Shown: in pieces, positions 47,251 to 57,300 of the stretch
Layout: each line of letters starts with the position of its first letter
How positions within the stretch are numbered: position 1 is the first letter of the stretch
DNA from: Rhinopithecus roxellana
Taxonomy: Eukaryota; Chordata; Mammalia; Primates; Cercopithecidae
Length of the DNA stretch: 64,000 nucleotides
Direction: 5' to 3'
Assembly: GCF_007565055.1 (NCBI RefSeq)
Contig: NC_044565.1
Span: 46,449,711-46,513,710, forward strand
Notes under the pieces: generated by a model
The model's database searches: none
Seen by the model: the letters and a program-made list of their open reading frames with translations, nothing else
What the model was told of the DNA's origin: nothing
Program-made: the position numbers and the translations under genes

Positions 47251-50200
47251 ATGGCAGGATCAAGTTCACACATAATAATATTAACCTTAAATGTTAATGG
47301 ACTAAATGCTCCAATTAAAAGACACAGACTGGCAAACTGGATAAAGAGTCAAGACCCATCAGTCTGCTGTATTCAGGAGACCCATCTCACATGCAGAGAC
47401 ATACATAGGCTCAAAATAAAGGGATGGAGGAAGATCTACCAAGCAAATGGAGAACAAAAAAAAGCAGGGGTTGCAATCCTAGTCTCTGATAAAACAGACT
47501 TTAAACCATCAAAGATCAAAAGAGACAAAGAAGGCCATTACATAATGGTAAAGGGATCAATTCAACAGGAAGAGCTAACTCTCCTAAATATATATGCACC
47601 CAATACAGGAGCACCCAGATTCATAAAGCAAGTCCTTAGAGACTTACAAAGAGACTTAGACTCCCATACAATAAAAATGGGGGACTTCAACACTCCCCTG
47701 TCAACATTAGACAGATCAACGAGACAGAAAGTTAACAAGGATATCCAGGAATTGAACTCATCTCTGCACCAAGCGGACCTAATAGACATCTATAGAACTC
47801 TCCACCCCAAATCAACAGAATATACATTCTTCTCAGCACCACATCGCACTTATTCCAAAATTGATCACATAATTGTAAGTAAAGTACTCCTCAGCAAATG
47901 TAAAAGAACAGAAATTATAACAAACTGTCTCTCAGACCACAGTGCAATCAAACTAGAACTCAGAACTAAGAAACTCAATCAAAACCGCTCAACTACATGG
48001 AAACTGAACAACCTGCTCCTGAATGACTACTGGGTACATAACGAAATGAAAGCGGAAACAAAGATGTTCTTTGAAATCAATGAGAACAAAGATACAACAT
48101 ACCAGAATCTCTGGGACACATTTAAAGCAGTGTGTAGAGGGAAATTTATAGCACTAAATGCCCACAACAGAAAGCAGGAAAGATCTAAAATTGACACTCT
48201 AACATCACAATTAAAAGAACTAGAGAGGCAAGAGCAATCACATTCAAAAGCTAGCAGAAGGCAAGAAATAACTAAGATCAGAGCAGAACTGAAGGAGATA
48301 GAGACACAAAAAACCCTCCAAAAAATCAATGAATCCAGGAGTTGGTTTTTTGAAAAGATCAACAAAATTGACAGACCGCTAGCAAGGCTAATAAAGAAAA
48401 AAAGAGAGAGGAATCAAATAGATGCAATAAAAAATGATAAAGGGGATATCACCACTGACCCCACAGAAATAAAAACTACCATCAGAGAATACTATAAACG
48501 CCTCTACGCAAATCAACTAGAAAATCTAGAAGAAATGGATAATTTCCTGGACACTTACACTCTCCCAAGGCTAAACCAGGAAGAAGTTGAATCCCTGAAT
48601 AGACCAATAGCAGGCTCTGAAATTGAGGCAACAATTAATAGCCTACCCACCAAAAAAAGTCCAGGACCAGATGGATTCACAGCTGAATTCTACCAGAGGT
48701 ACAAGGAGGAGCTGGTACCATTCCTTCTGAAACTATTCCAATCAATAGAAAAAGAGGGAATCCTCCCTAACTCATTTTATGAGGCCAACATCATCCTGAT
48801 ACCAAAGCCTGGCAGAGACACAACAAAAAAAGAGAATTTTAGACCAATATCCCTGATGAACATTGATGCAAAAATCCTCAATAAAATACTGGCAAACCGG
48901 ATTCAGCAGCACATCAAAAAGCTTATCCATCATGATCAAGTGGGCTTCATCCCTGGGATGCAAGGCTGGTTCAACATTCGCAAATCAATAAACGTAATCC
49001 AGCATAGAAACAGAACCAAAGACAAGAACCACATGATTGTCTCAATAGATGCAGAAAAGGCTTTTGACAAAATTCAACAGCCCTTCATGCTAAAAACGCT
49101 CAATAAATTCGGTATTGATGGAACGTACCTCAAAATAATAAGAGCTATTTATGACAAACCCACAGCTAATATCATACTGAATGGGCAAAAACTGGAAAAA
49201 TTCCCTTTGAAAACTGGCACAAGACAGGGATGCCCTCTCTCACCACTCCTATTCAACATAGTGTTGGAAGTTCTGGCTAGGGCAATCAGGCAAGAGAAAG
49301 AAATCAAGGGTATCCAGTTAGGAAAAGAAGAAGTCAAATTGTCCCTGTTTGCAGATGACATGATTGTATATTTAGAAAACCCCATCGTCTCAGCCCAAAA
49401 TCTCCTTAAGCTGATAAGCAACTTCAGCAAAGTCTCAGGATACAAAATTAATGTGCAAAAATCACAAGCATTCTTATACACCAGTAACAGACAAGCAGAG
49501 AGCCAAATCAGGAATGAACTTCCATTCACAATTGCTTCAAAGAGAATAAAATACCTAGGAATCCAGCTTACAAGGGATGTAAAGGACCTCTTCAAGGAGA
49601 ACTACAAACCACTGCTCAGTGAAATCAAAGAGGACACAAACAAATGGAAGAACATACCATGCTCATGGATAGGAAGAATCAATATCGTGAAAATGGCCCT
49701 ACTGCCCAAGGTTATTTATAGATTCAATGCCATCCCCATCAAGCTACCAATGAGTTTCTTCACAGAATTGGAAAAAACTGCTTTAAAGTTCATATGGAAC
49801 CAAAAAAGAGCCCGCATTGCCAAGACAATCCTAAGTCAAAAGGACAAAGCTGGAGGCGTCACGCTACCTGACTTCAAACTATACTACAAGGCTACAGTAA
49901 CCAAAACAGCATGGTACTGGTACCAAAACAGAGATATAGACCAATGGAACAGAACAGAGTCCTCAGAAATAATACCGCACATCTACAGCCATCTGATCTT
50001 TGACAAACCTGAGAGAAACAAGAAATGGGGAAAGGATTCCCTATTTAATAAATGGTGCTGGGAAAATTGGCTAGCCATAAGTAGAAAGCTGAAACTGGAT
50101 CCTTTCCTTACCCCTTATACGAAGATTAATTCAAGATGGATTAGAGACTTAAATGTTAGACCTAATACCATAAAAACCCTAGAAGAAAATCTAGGTAGTA

Positions 50201-51078
50201 CCATTCAGGACATAGGCATGGGCAAGGACTTCATGTCTAAAACACCAAAAGCAACGGCAGCAAAAGCCAAAATTGACAAATGGGATCTAATTAAACTAAA
50301 GAGCTTTTGCACAGCAAAAGAAACTACCATCAGAGTGAACAGGCAACCTACAGAATGGGAGAAAATTTTTGCAACCTACTCATCTGACAAAGGGCTAATA
50401 TCCAGAATCTACAAAGAACTCAAACAAATATACAAGAAAAAAACAAACAACCCCATCAAAAAGTGGGCAAAGGATATGAACAGACATTTCTCAAAAGAAG
50501 ATATTCATACAGCCAACAGACACATGAATAAATGCTCATCGTCACTCGCCATCAGAGAAATGCAAATCAAAACCACAATGAGATACCATCTCACACCAGT
50601 TAGAATGGCAATCATTAAGAAGTCAGGAAACAACAGGTGTTGGAGAGGATGTGGAGAAATAGGAACACTTTTACACTGTTGGTGGGATTGTAAACTAGTT
50701 CAACCATTATGGAAAACAGTATGGCAATTCCTCAAGGATCTAGAACTAGATGTACCATATGACCCAGCCATCCCACTTCTGGGTATATACCCAAAGGATT
50801 ATAAATTATTCTACTACAAAGACACATGTACACGTATGTTTATTGCGGCACTATTCACAATAGCAAAGACTTGGAATCAACCCAAATGTCCATCTGTGAA
50901 AGACTGGATTAAGAAAATGTGGCACATATACACCATGGAATACTATGCAGCCATAAAAAAGGATGAGTTTGCGTCCTTTGTAGGGACATGGATGCAGCTG
51001 GAAACCATCATTCTTAGCAAACTATCACAAGAACAGAAAACCAAACACCGCATGTTCTCACTCATAGGTGGGAACTGA
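47251..51078 (+). CDS. L1 ORF2p, endonuclease-reverse transcriptase, intact
   Basis: 1275 codons, the same length as human ORF2p, with no stop or frameshift. It nicks target DNA and reverse-transcribes L1 (and Alu) RNA at the nick (target-primed reverse transcription). The N-terminal AP-type endonuclease has N14, E43 (QETHL), D145 and N147 (GDFNTPL), D205 (KIDH), and D229/H230 (SDHSAIK). A PIP-box-like stretch with I407, I411, Y414 and Y415 follows. The reverse transcriptase has D600 (SIDAEKAFD), TRQGCPLSPLLFN (657-669) and FADD (700-703). The C-terminal Cys/His motif C1130-X3-C1134-X7-H1142-X4-C1147 is complete. Every one of these falls at its human residue number, so no net indel has occurred. 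It could in principle act on its own RNA or in trans for Alu; activity is not shown by sequence. Confidence 0.97.
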   Translation: MAGSSSHIIILTLNVNGLNAPIKRHRLANWIKSQDPSVCCIQETHLTCRDIHRLKIKGWRKIYQANGEQKKAGVAILVSDKTDFKPSKIKRDKEGHYIMVKGSIQQEELTLLNIYAPNTGAPRFIKQVLRDLQRDLDSHTIKMGDFNTPLSTLDRSTRQKVNKDIQELNSSLHQADLIDIYRTLHPKSTEYTFFSAPHRTYSKIDHIIVSKVLLSKCKRTEIITNCLSDHSAIKLELRTKKLNQNRSTTWKLNNLLLNDYWVHNEMKAETKMFFEINENKDTTYQNLWDTFKAVCRGKFIALNAHNRKQERSKIDTLTSQLKELERQEQSHSKASRRQEITKIRAELKEIETQKTLQKINESRSWFFEKINKIDRPLARLIKKKRERNQIDAIKNDKGDITTDPTEIKTTIREYYKRLYANQLENLEEMDNFLDTYTLPRLNQEEVESLNRPIAGSEIEATINSLPTKKSPGPDGFTAEFYQRYKEELVPFLLKLFQSIEKEGILPNSFYEANIILIPKPGRDTTKKENFRPISLMNIDAKILNKILANRIQQHIKKLIHHDQVGFIPGMQGWFNIRKSINVIQHRNRTKDKNHMIVSIDAEKAFDKIQQPFMLKTLNKFGIDGTYLKIIRAIYDKPTANIILNGQKLEKFPLKTGTRQGCPLSPLLFNIVLEVLARAIRQEKEIKGIQLGKEEVKLSLFADDMIVYLENPIVSAQNLLKLISNFSKVSGYKINVQKSQAFLYTSNRQAESQIRNELPFTIASKRIKYLGIQLTRDVKDLFKENYKPLLSEIKEDTNKWKNIPCSWIGRINIVKMALLPKVIYRFNAIPIKLPMSFFTELEKTALKFIWNQKRARIAKTILSQKDKAGGVTLPDFKLYYKATVTKTAWYWYQNRDIDQWNRTESSEIIPHIYSHLIFDKPERNKKWGKDSLFNKWCWENWLAISRKLKLDPFLTPYTKINSRWIRDLNVRPNTIKTLEENLGSTIQDIGMGKDFMSKTPKATAAKAKIDKWDLIKLKSFCTAKETTIRVNRQPTEWEKIFATYSSDKGLISRIYKELKQIYKKKTNNPIKKWAKDMNRHFSKEDIHTANRHMNKCSSSLAIREMQIKTTMRYHLTPVRMAIIKKSGNNRCWRGCGEIGTLLHCWWDCKLVQPLWKTVWQFLKDLELDVPYDPAIPLLGIYPKDYKLFYYKDTCTRMFIAALFTIAKTWNQPKCPSVKDWIKKMWHIYTMEYYAAIKKDEFASFVGTWMQLETIILSKLSQEQKTKHRMFSLIGGN

Positions 51079-51302
51079 ACAATGAGATCACTTGGACTCG
51101 GGAAGGGGAACATCACGCACTGGGGGCTATCATGGGGAGGGGGAGGGGGGAGGAGGGAGGGATTGCATTGGGGAGTAATACATGATATAAATGATGAATT
51201 GATGGGTGCTGACGAGTTGATGGGTGCAGCACACCAACATGGCATAAGTATACATATGTAACAAACCGGCACGTTATGCACATGTACCCTAGAACTTAAA
51301 GT
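51079..51302 (+). other. L1 3' UTR with G-rich tract
   Basis: Contains the conserved L1 polypurine G-rich stretch at 51,120-51,175 (GGGGAGGGGGAGGGGGGAGG), capable of forming a G-quadruplex, and the typical end CACATGTACCCTAGAAC. TTGATGGGTGC occurs twice (51,199-51,209 and 51,218-51,228), a small duplication. Confidence 0.88.
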
Positions 51303-51360
51303 ATAATAAAAAAATTAAAAAATAAAAAAAATAAAAATAAAAATATAATTGAAAAAAAAA
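51303..51360 (+). repeat. L1 poly(A) signal and A-rich tail
   Basis: AATAAA at 51,305-51,310 is followed by an A-rich tail broken by T, GT-poor motifs and further AATAAA copies, ending in nine A that merge with the AAAA of the target B monomer. The interruptions suggest either a patterned tail at insertion or later decay. Confidence 0.85.
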
Positions 51361-54300
51361 CGTGAAAGAAGCTTTCTGAGAAACTTCTTTCTTATCTGTG
51401 AGTTCGTCTCACAGACTTATAACTTAGACTTCAGGAAGCAGTTTGGTAACACTCTTTTCGTGGAATCTGGAAAGTGATATTTGGGAGCCCATAGGGGCCA
51501 ATGGTGAAAAAGGAAATATCCTCACATAATAACTTGAGAGAAGCTTTCTGAGAGATTGCTCTCTGATGTGTGATTTCATCACACAGAGTTCCACCCTTCC
51601 CTTCTTGGAACACTTTGCTAAAACTGTTGTCGTGGATTCTGCAAAGGTATATTTGGGAGCTCATTGAGGTCTACGGTAAAAAGGGAAATATCCTCAGATC
51701 AAAACTGGAAGGAAGCCTTCTGAGAAACTGCATTGCCATGAGTGAATGCAACTCACAGAGTTACAAGTTTCTCTTCAGTGATCAGTTTGCTAACTAAGTT
51801 TTCTGGAAATCTGCATTCGGATACCTCTTAGTGCAATGAAACTTATGGTGTCAAAGGAAATATCCAGAGAAGAAAACTAGCAAGAAGCTTTCTTAGAAAC
51901 TTCTTGGTGATGGCTGAATACATCTGAGAGAGTTACACTTATGTTTCTTTTAGCAGTCCATTAACACTGTCTTTGAGGAACCTGAGAAGGTCTTCCTTGG
52001 ATCGCATTGAGGCCTAGGCTGATAAAGGAAATTTCATCTGTAAAAAACGTGAAAGAAGCTTTCTGAGAAAATTCTTTCTGATCTGTTAATTCATCTCACA
52101 GACGTATAATTTAGACTTCAGGAAGCAGTTTGCTAACACTCTTTTCGTGGAATCTGGAAAGTGATATTTGGGAGCCCTTAGGGGCCCATGGTGAAAAAGG
52201 AAATATCCTCACATAATAACTAGAGAGAAGGTTTCTGAGAGATTGCTTTCTGATGTGTGACTTCATCACACAGAGTTCCACCCTTCCCTTCTTGGAACAG
52301 TTTGCTAACACTGTTGTCGTGGATTCTGCAAAGGTATATTTGGGAGCTCATTTAGGGCTATGGTGAAAAAGGAAATATCCTCAGATCATAACTGGAAGGA
52401 AGCCTTCTACGAAACTGCGTTGCCATGAGTGAATTCAACTCACAGAGTTACACGTTTCTCTTCAGTGTTCAGTTTTTTAACATAGTTTTCTGGAAATCTG
52501 CAGTTAGATACTTCATAGCGCAAGGAACGTTTCGTTGACAAAGGAAATATAAAGAGATGAAAACTAGAAAGAAACTTTCTTAGAAACTTCCTGGTGATGG
52601 GTGAATTCATCTCACAGAGTTACACTTAAGTTTCGTGGAGCAGTCCATTAACACTGTCTTTGACGAACCTGAGAAGGGCTTCCTTGGATCGCATTGAGGC
52701 CTACGCTGAGAAAGGAAATTTCATCCGCTCAAAACGTGAAAGAAGCTTTCTGAGAAACTTCTTTCTGATCTGTGAGTTCATCTCACAGACTTATAACTTA
52801 GACTTCAGGAAGCAGTTTCCTAAAACTCTTTTCGTGGAATCTGGAAAGTGATATTTGGGAGCCCATAGGGGCCCAGGGTGAAAAAGTAAATATCCTCACA
52901 TAATAACTAGGGAGAAGATTTCTGAGAGATTGCTTCCTGATGAGTGACTTCATCACACAGAGTTCCACCCTCCCCTTCTTGGAACAGTTTGCTAACACTG
53001 TTGTCGTGCATTCCACAAAGGTATATTTGGGAGCTCATTGAGGGCTATAGTGAAAAAGGAATTATCCTCACATAAAAAGTAATGAGAAGCTTTCTGAGAA
53101 ACTGCATTGCCATGAGTGAATGCAACTCACAGGATTACACGTTTCTCTTCAGTGATCAGTTTGCTAAGTTTTCCGGAAATCTGCATTGGGATACCTCTTA
53201 GCACAATGAAGCTTACAGGGACAAAGGATATATCCTCAGATGAAAACTAGAAGGAAGCTTTCTTAGAAACTTCTTGGTGATGTGTGAATTCATCTCACAC
53301 AGTTACACTTATGTTTCCTAGAGCAGTCCATTAGCACTGTCTTTGAGGAACCCGAGAAGGGCTTCTTTGGATCGCATTGAGGTCTAGGCTGGTAAAGGAA
53401 ATTTCATGCGTTCAAAACGTGAAAGAAGTTTTCTGAGAAACTTCTTTCTGATCTGTGTGTTCATCTCACTGACTTATAAATTACACTTCAGGAAGCAGTT
53501 TGCTAACACTCTTTTCGTGGATTCTGGAAAGTGATATTTGGGAGCCCATAGAGGCCCATGTTGAAAAAGGAAATCTCTGCACATAATAACTAGAGAGAAG
53601 CTTTCTGAGAGATTGCTTTCTGATGTGTGACTGCATGACACAGAGCTCCACCGTTCCCTTCTTGGAACAGTTTGCTAACACTGTTGTCGTGGATTCTCTA
53701 AAGGGATATTAGGGAGCTCATTGAGGGCTATGCTGAAAAAGGAAATAGTCTCAGACCAAAACTCAAAGAAGCCTTCGGAGAACCTGCATTGCCATGAGTG
53801 AATGCAACTCACAGAGTTACAAGTTTCTCTTCAGTGATCAGTTTGCTAACTAAGTTTTCTGGAAATCTGCAATAGGATACCGCTTAGCGCAATGAAGCTT
53901 ACGGTGAAAAAGGAAATATCCTCAGATGAAAACTAGAAAGAAGCTTTCTTAGAAACTTCTTGGTGATGTGTGAATTCATCTCACAGAGTTACACTTATGT
54001 TTCGTGGAGCAGTCCATTAACACTGTCTTTGAGGAACCTGAGAAGGGCTTCCTTGGATCGCTTTGAGGCCTATGCTGATAAAGGAAATTTCATCCGTTCC
54101 AAACGTGAAAGAAGTTTTCTGAGAAACTTCTTTCTGATCTGTGAGTTCATCTCACAGACATATAACTTACACTTCAGGAAGCAGTTTGCTACAACTTTTT
54201 ACGTGGAATATGAAAAGTGATACGTGGGAGCCCAAAGGGGCCCATGGTGAAAAAGGAAATATCCTCACATAATAACTAGAGAGAAGCTTTCTGAGAGATT

Positions 54301-57300
54301 GCTTTCTGACGTGTGACTTCATCACACAGAGCTCCACCCTTCCCTTCTTGGAACAGTTTGCTAACACTGTTGTCGTGGATTCTGCAAAGGTATATTTGGG
54401 AGCTCTTTGAGGGCTATGGTGAGAAAGGAAATATCCTCAGATCAAAATTGGAAAGAAGCCTTCTGAGAAACTGCATTGCCATGAGTGTATTCAACTCACA
54501 GAATTACACGTTTCTCTTCAGTATTCAGTTTTTAAACACAGTTTTCTGGAAATCTGCAGTTAGATACTTCATAGCACAATGAACCTTACCTTGACAAAGG
54601 AAATATCCACAGATGAAAACTAGAAAGAAGCTTTGTTAGAAACTTCTTGGTGATGTGTGAATTCCTCTCAAATAGTTACACTTATGTTTCCTGGAGTAGT
54701 CCATTAACACTGTCTTTGAGGAAGCTGAGAAGGACTTCGTTGGATCGCTTTGATGCCTATGCTGATAAAGGAAATTTCATCCATTCAAAACGTGAAAGAA
54801 GCTTTCTGAGAAACTTCTTTCTGATCTGTGAGTTCATCTCACAGTCTTACAACTTAGACTTCAGGAAGCAATTTGCTAACAGACTTTTCGTGGAATCTGG
54901 AAAGTGATATTTGGGAGCCCATTGTGAAAAAGGAAATATCATCACATAATAACTAGAGAGAAGCTTTCTGAAAGATTGCTTTCTGATGTGTGACTTCAGC
55001 ACACAGAGTTCCACCCTTCCCTTCTTGGAACAGTTTGCTAACACTGTTGTCGTCGATTCTGCAAAGGTATATTTGGGAGCTCATTGAGGACTATGGTGAA
55101 AAATTATATATCTTCACATAATAACTAAAGAGAAGCTTTCAGGGAAACTGCATTACCATGTGTGAATGCAACTCACAGAGTTACACGTTTCTCTTCAGTG
55201 ATCAGTTTTTTAACACAGTTTTCTGGAAATCTGCATTTAGATACTACATAGCGCAATGAAGCTTACGGTGAAAAAGGAAATATCCACAGATGAAAAGCAG
55301 AAAGAAGCTTTCTTAGGAACTTCTTGGTGATGTGTGAATTCATCTAACAGAGTTACACTTATGTTTTGTGGAGCAGTCCATTAACACTGTCTTTGAGGAA
55401 CCTGAGAAGGTGTTCCTTGGATCGCTTTGAGGCCTAGGCTGAGAAAGGAAATTTCATCCGTTCAAAACGTGAAAGAAGCTTTCTGAGAAACTTCTTTCTG
55501 ATCTGTGAGTTCATCTCACAGATTCATAACTTAGACTTCAGGAAGCAGTTTGCTAGCACTCCTTTCGTGGAATCTGGAAAGTGATATTTGTGAGCCCATA
55601 GGGTCCCATGGTGAAAAAGGAAATATCCTCACAAGAAAACTAGAGAGAAGCTTTCTTAGAGATTCCTTTCTGATGTGTAACTTCATCACACCGAGTTCCA
55701 CCCTTCCCTTCCTGGAACAGTTTGCTAACACTGTTGTCGTTGATTCTGCAAATTTATATTTGGGAGCTCATTGAGGGCTATGGCGAAAAAGGAAATATCC
55801 TCAGATCAAAACTGGAAAGGAGCCTTCTGAGAAACTGCATTGCCATGAGTGAATGCAACTCACAGACTTACACGTTTCTTTTCAGTGATCAGTTTGGTAA
55901 CACAGTTTTCTGGAAGCCTGAATTTAGATACTTCATAGCGCAATGAACCTTACGGTGACAAAGGAAATATCCACAGATGAAAACTAGAAAGACGCTTTCT
56001 TAGAAACTTCTTGGTGATGTGTGAATTCATCTCACAGAGTTACACTTATGTTTTGTGGAGCAGTACATTAACACTGTCTTTGAGGAACCTGAGAAAGGCT
56101 TCCTTGCATCGCTGTGAGGCCTACGCTGATAAAGGAAATTTCCTCCGTTCACAAGGTGAAAGAATCTTTCTGAGAAACTGCTTTCTGATCTGTCAGTTCA
56201 TCTCACAGACTTATATCTTAGACTGCAGGAAGCAGTTTGCTAACACTCTTTTCGTGGCATCTGGAAAGTGATATTTGGGAGCCCTTAGGGGCCCATGGTG
56301 AAAAAGGAATTATCCTCACATAATAACTAGAGAGAAGCTTTCTGAGAGATTGCTTTCTGATGTGTGACTTCATCACACAGAGTTCTACCCTTCCCTTCTT
56401 GGAACAGTTTGCTAACACTGTTGTCGTAGATTCTGCGAAGATATATTTGGGAGCTCATTGAGGGCTATGGTGAAAAAGGAAATATTCTCAGATCAAAACT
56501 GGAAAGAAGCCTTCTTAGAAACTGCATTGCCATGTGTGAATGCAACTCACAGAGTTACACGTTTGTCTTCAGTGATTGATTTGTAACTAAGTTTTCTGGA
56601 AATCTGCAACGGGATACCTCTTAGCGGAATGAAGCTTACGGTGACAAAGGAAATATCTACAGATGAAAACTAGAAAGAAGCTTTCTTAGAAACTTCTTGG
56701 TGATGTGTGAATTCATCTCACAGAGTTACACTTATGTTTCGTGGAGCAGTCCATTAACACTGTCTTTGAGGAACCTGAGAAGGGCTTCCTTGCATCGCTT
56801 TGAGGCCTACTCTGATAAAGGAAATTTTATCCGTTCAAAACGTGAAAGAAGCTTTCTGAGAAAAATCTTTCTGATCTGTGAGTTCATCTCAGAGACTTAT
56901 AACTTAGACTTCAGAAAGCAGTTTGCTAACACTCTTTTCGTGGAATCTGGAAAGTGATATTTGGGAGCCCATAGGGGCCCATGGTAAAAAAGGAAATATC
57001 CTCACATAATAACTAGAGAGAAACTTTCTGAGAGATTGCTTTCTGATGTAGGACTTCATCACACAGAGTTCCGCCCTTCCCTTCTTGGAACAGTTTGCTA
57101 ACACTGTTTTCGTGGATTCTGCAAAGGTATATTTGCGAGCTCACTGATTGCTATGGAGAAAAAGGAAATATCCTCACATAATAACTAAAGAGAAGCTTTC
57201 TGAGAAACTGCATTGCCATGTGTGAATGCAACTCACAGAGTTACACGTTTCTCTTCAGTGATCAGTTTGCTAACACAGTTTTCAGGAAATCTGCATTAGA

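Larger units (their letters stand above)
45143..51360 (+). mobile_element. L1: Full-length LINE-1 (L1PA-like, Old World monkey lineage)
   Basis: A 6.2-kb L1 in plus orientation with 5' UTR, ORF1, 63-bp spacer, ORF2, 3' UTR and A-rich tail. The 5' end begins GGGGGCG with CAAGATGGCC ten bases in, as in primate L1, so it is not 5'-truncated. There is no target site duplication. The left flank ends in B at CCTGAG, and the right flank resumes in B at AAAACGTGAAAG. About 57 bp of B between those points is missing. The left flank is type II and the right flank type I. Intact ORF2 and full length suggest a young element; ORF1 is frameshifted. Confidence 0.96.

Noticed and set aside
49149..49595. 148-codon minus-strand frame inside L1 ORF2, and others at 47,562, 48,027 and 50,943
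   Set aside because: Shadows of the intact ORF2 coding sequence on the opposite strand.
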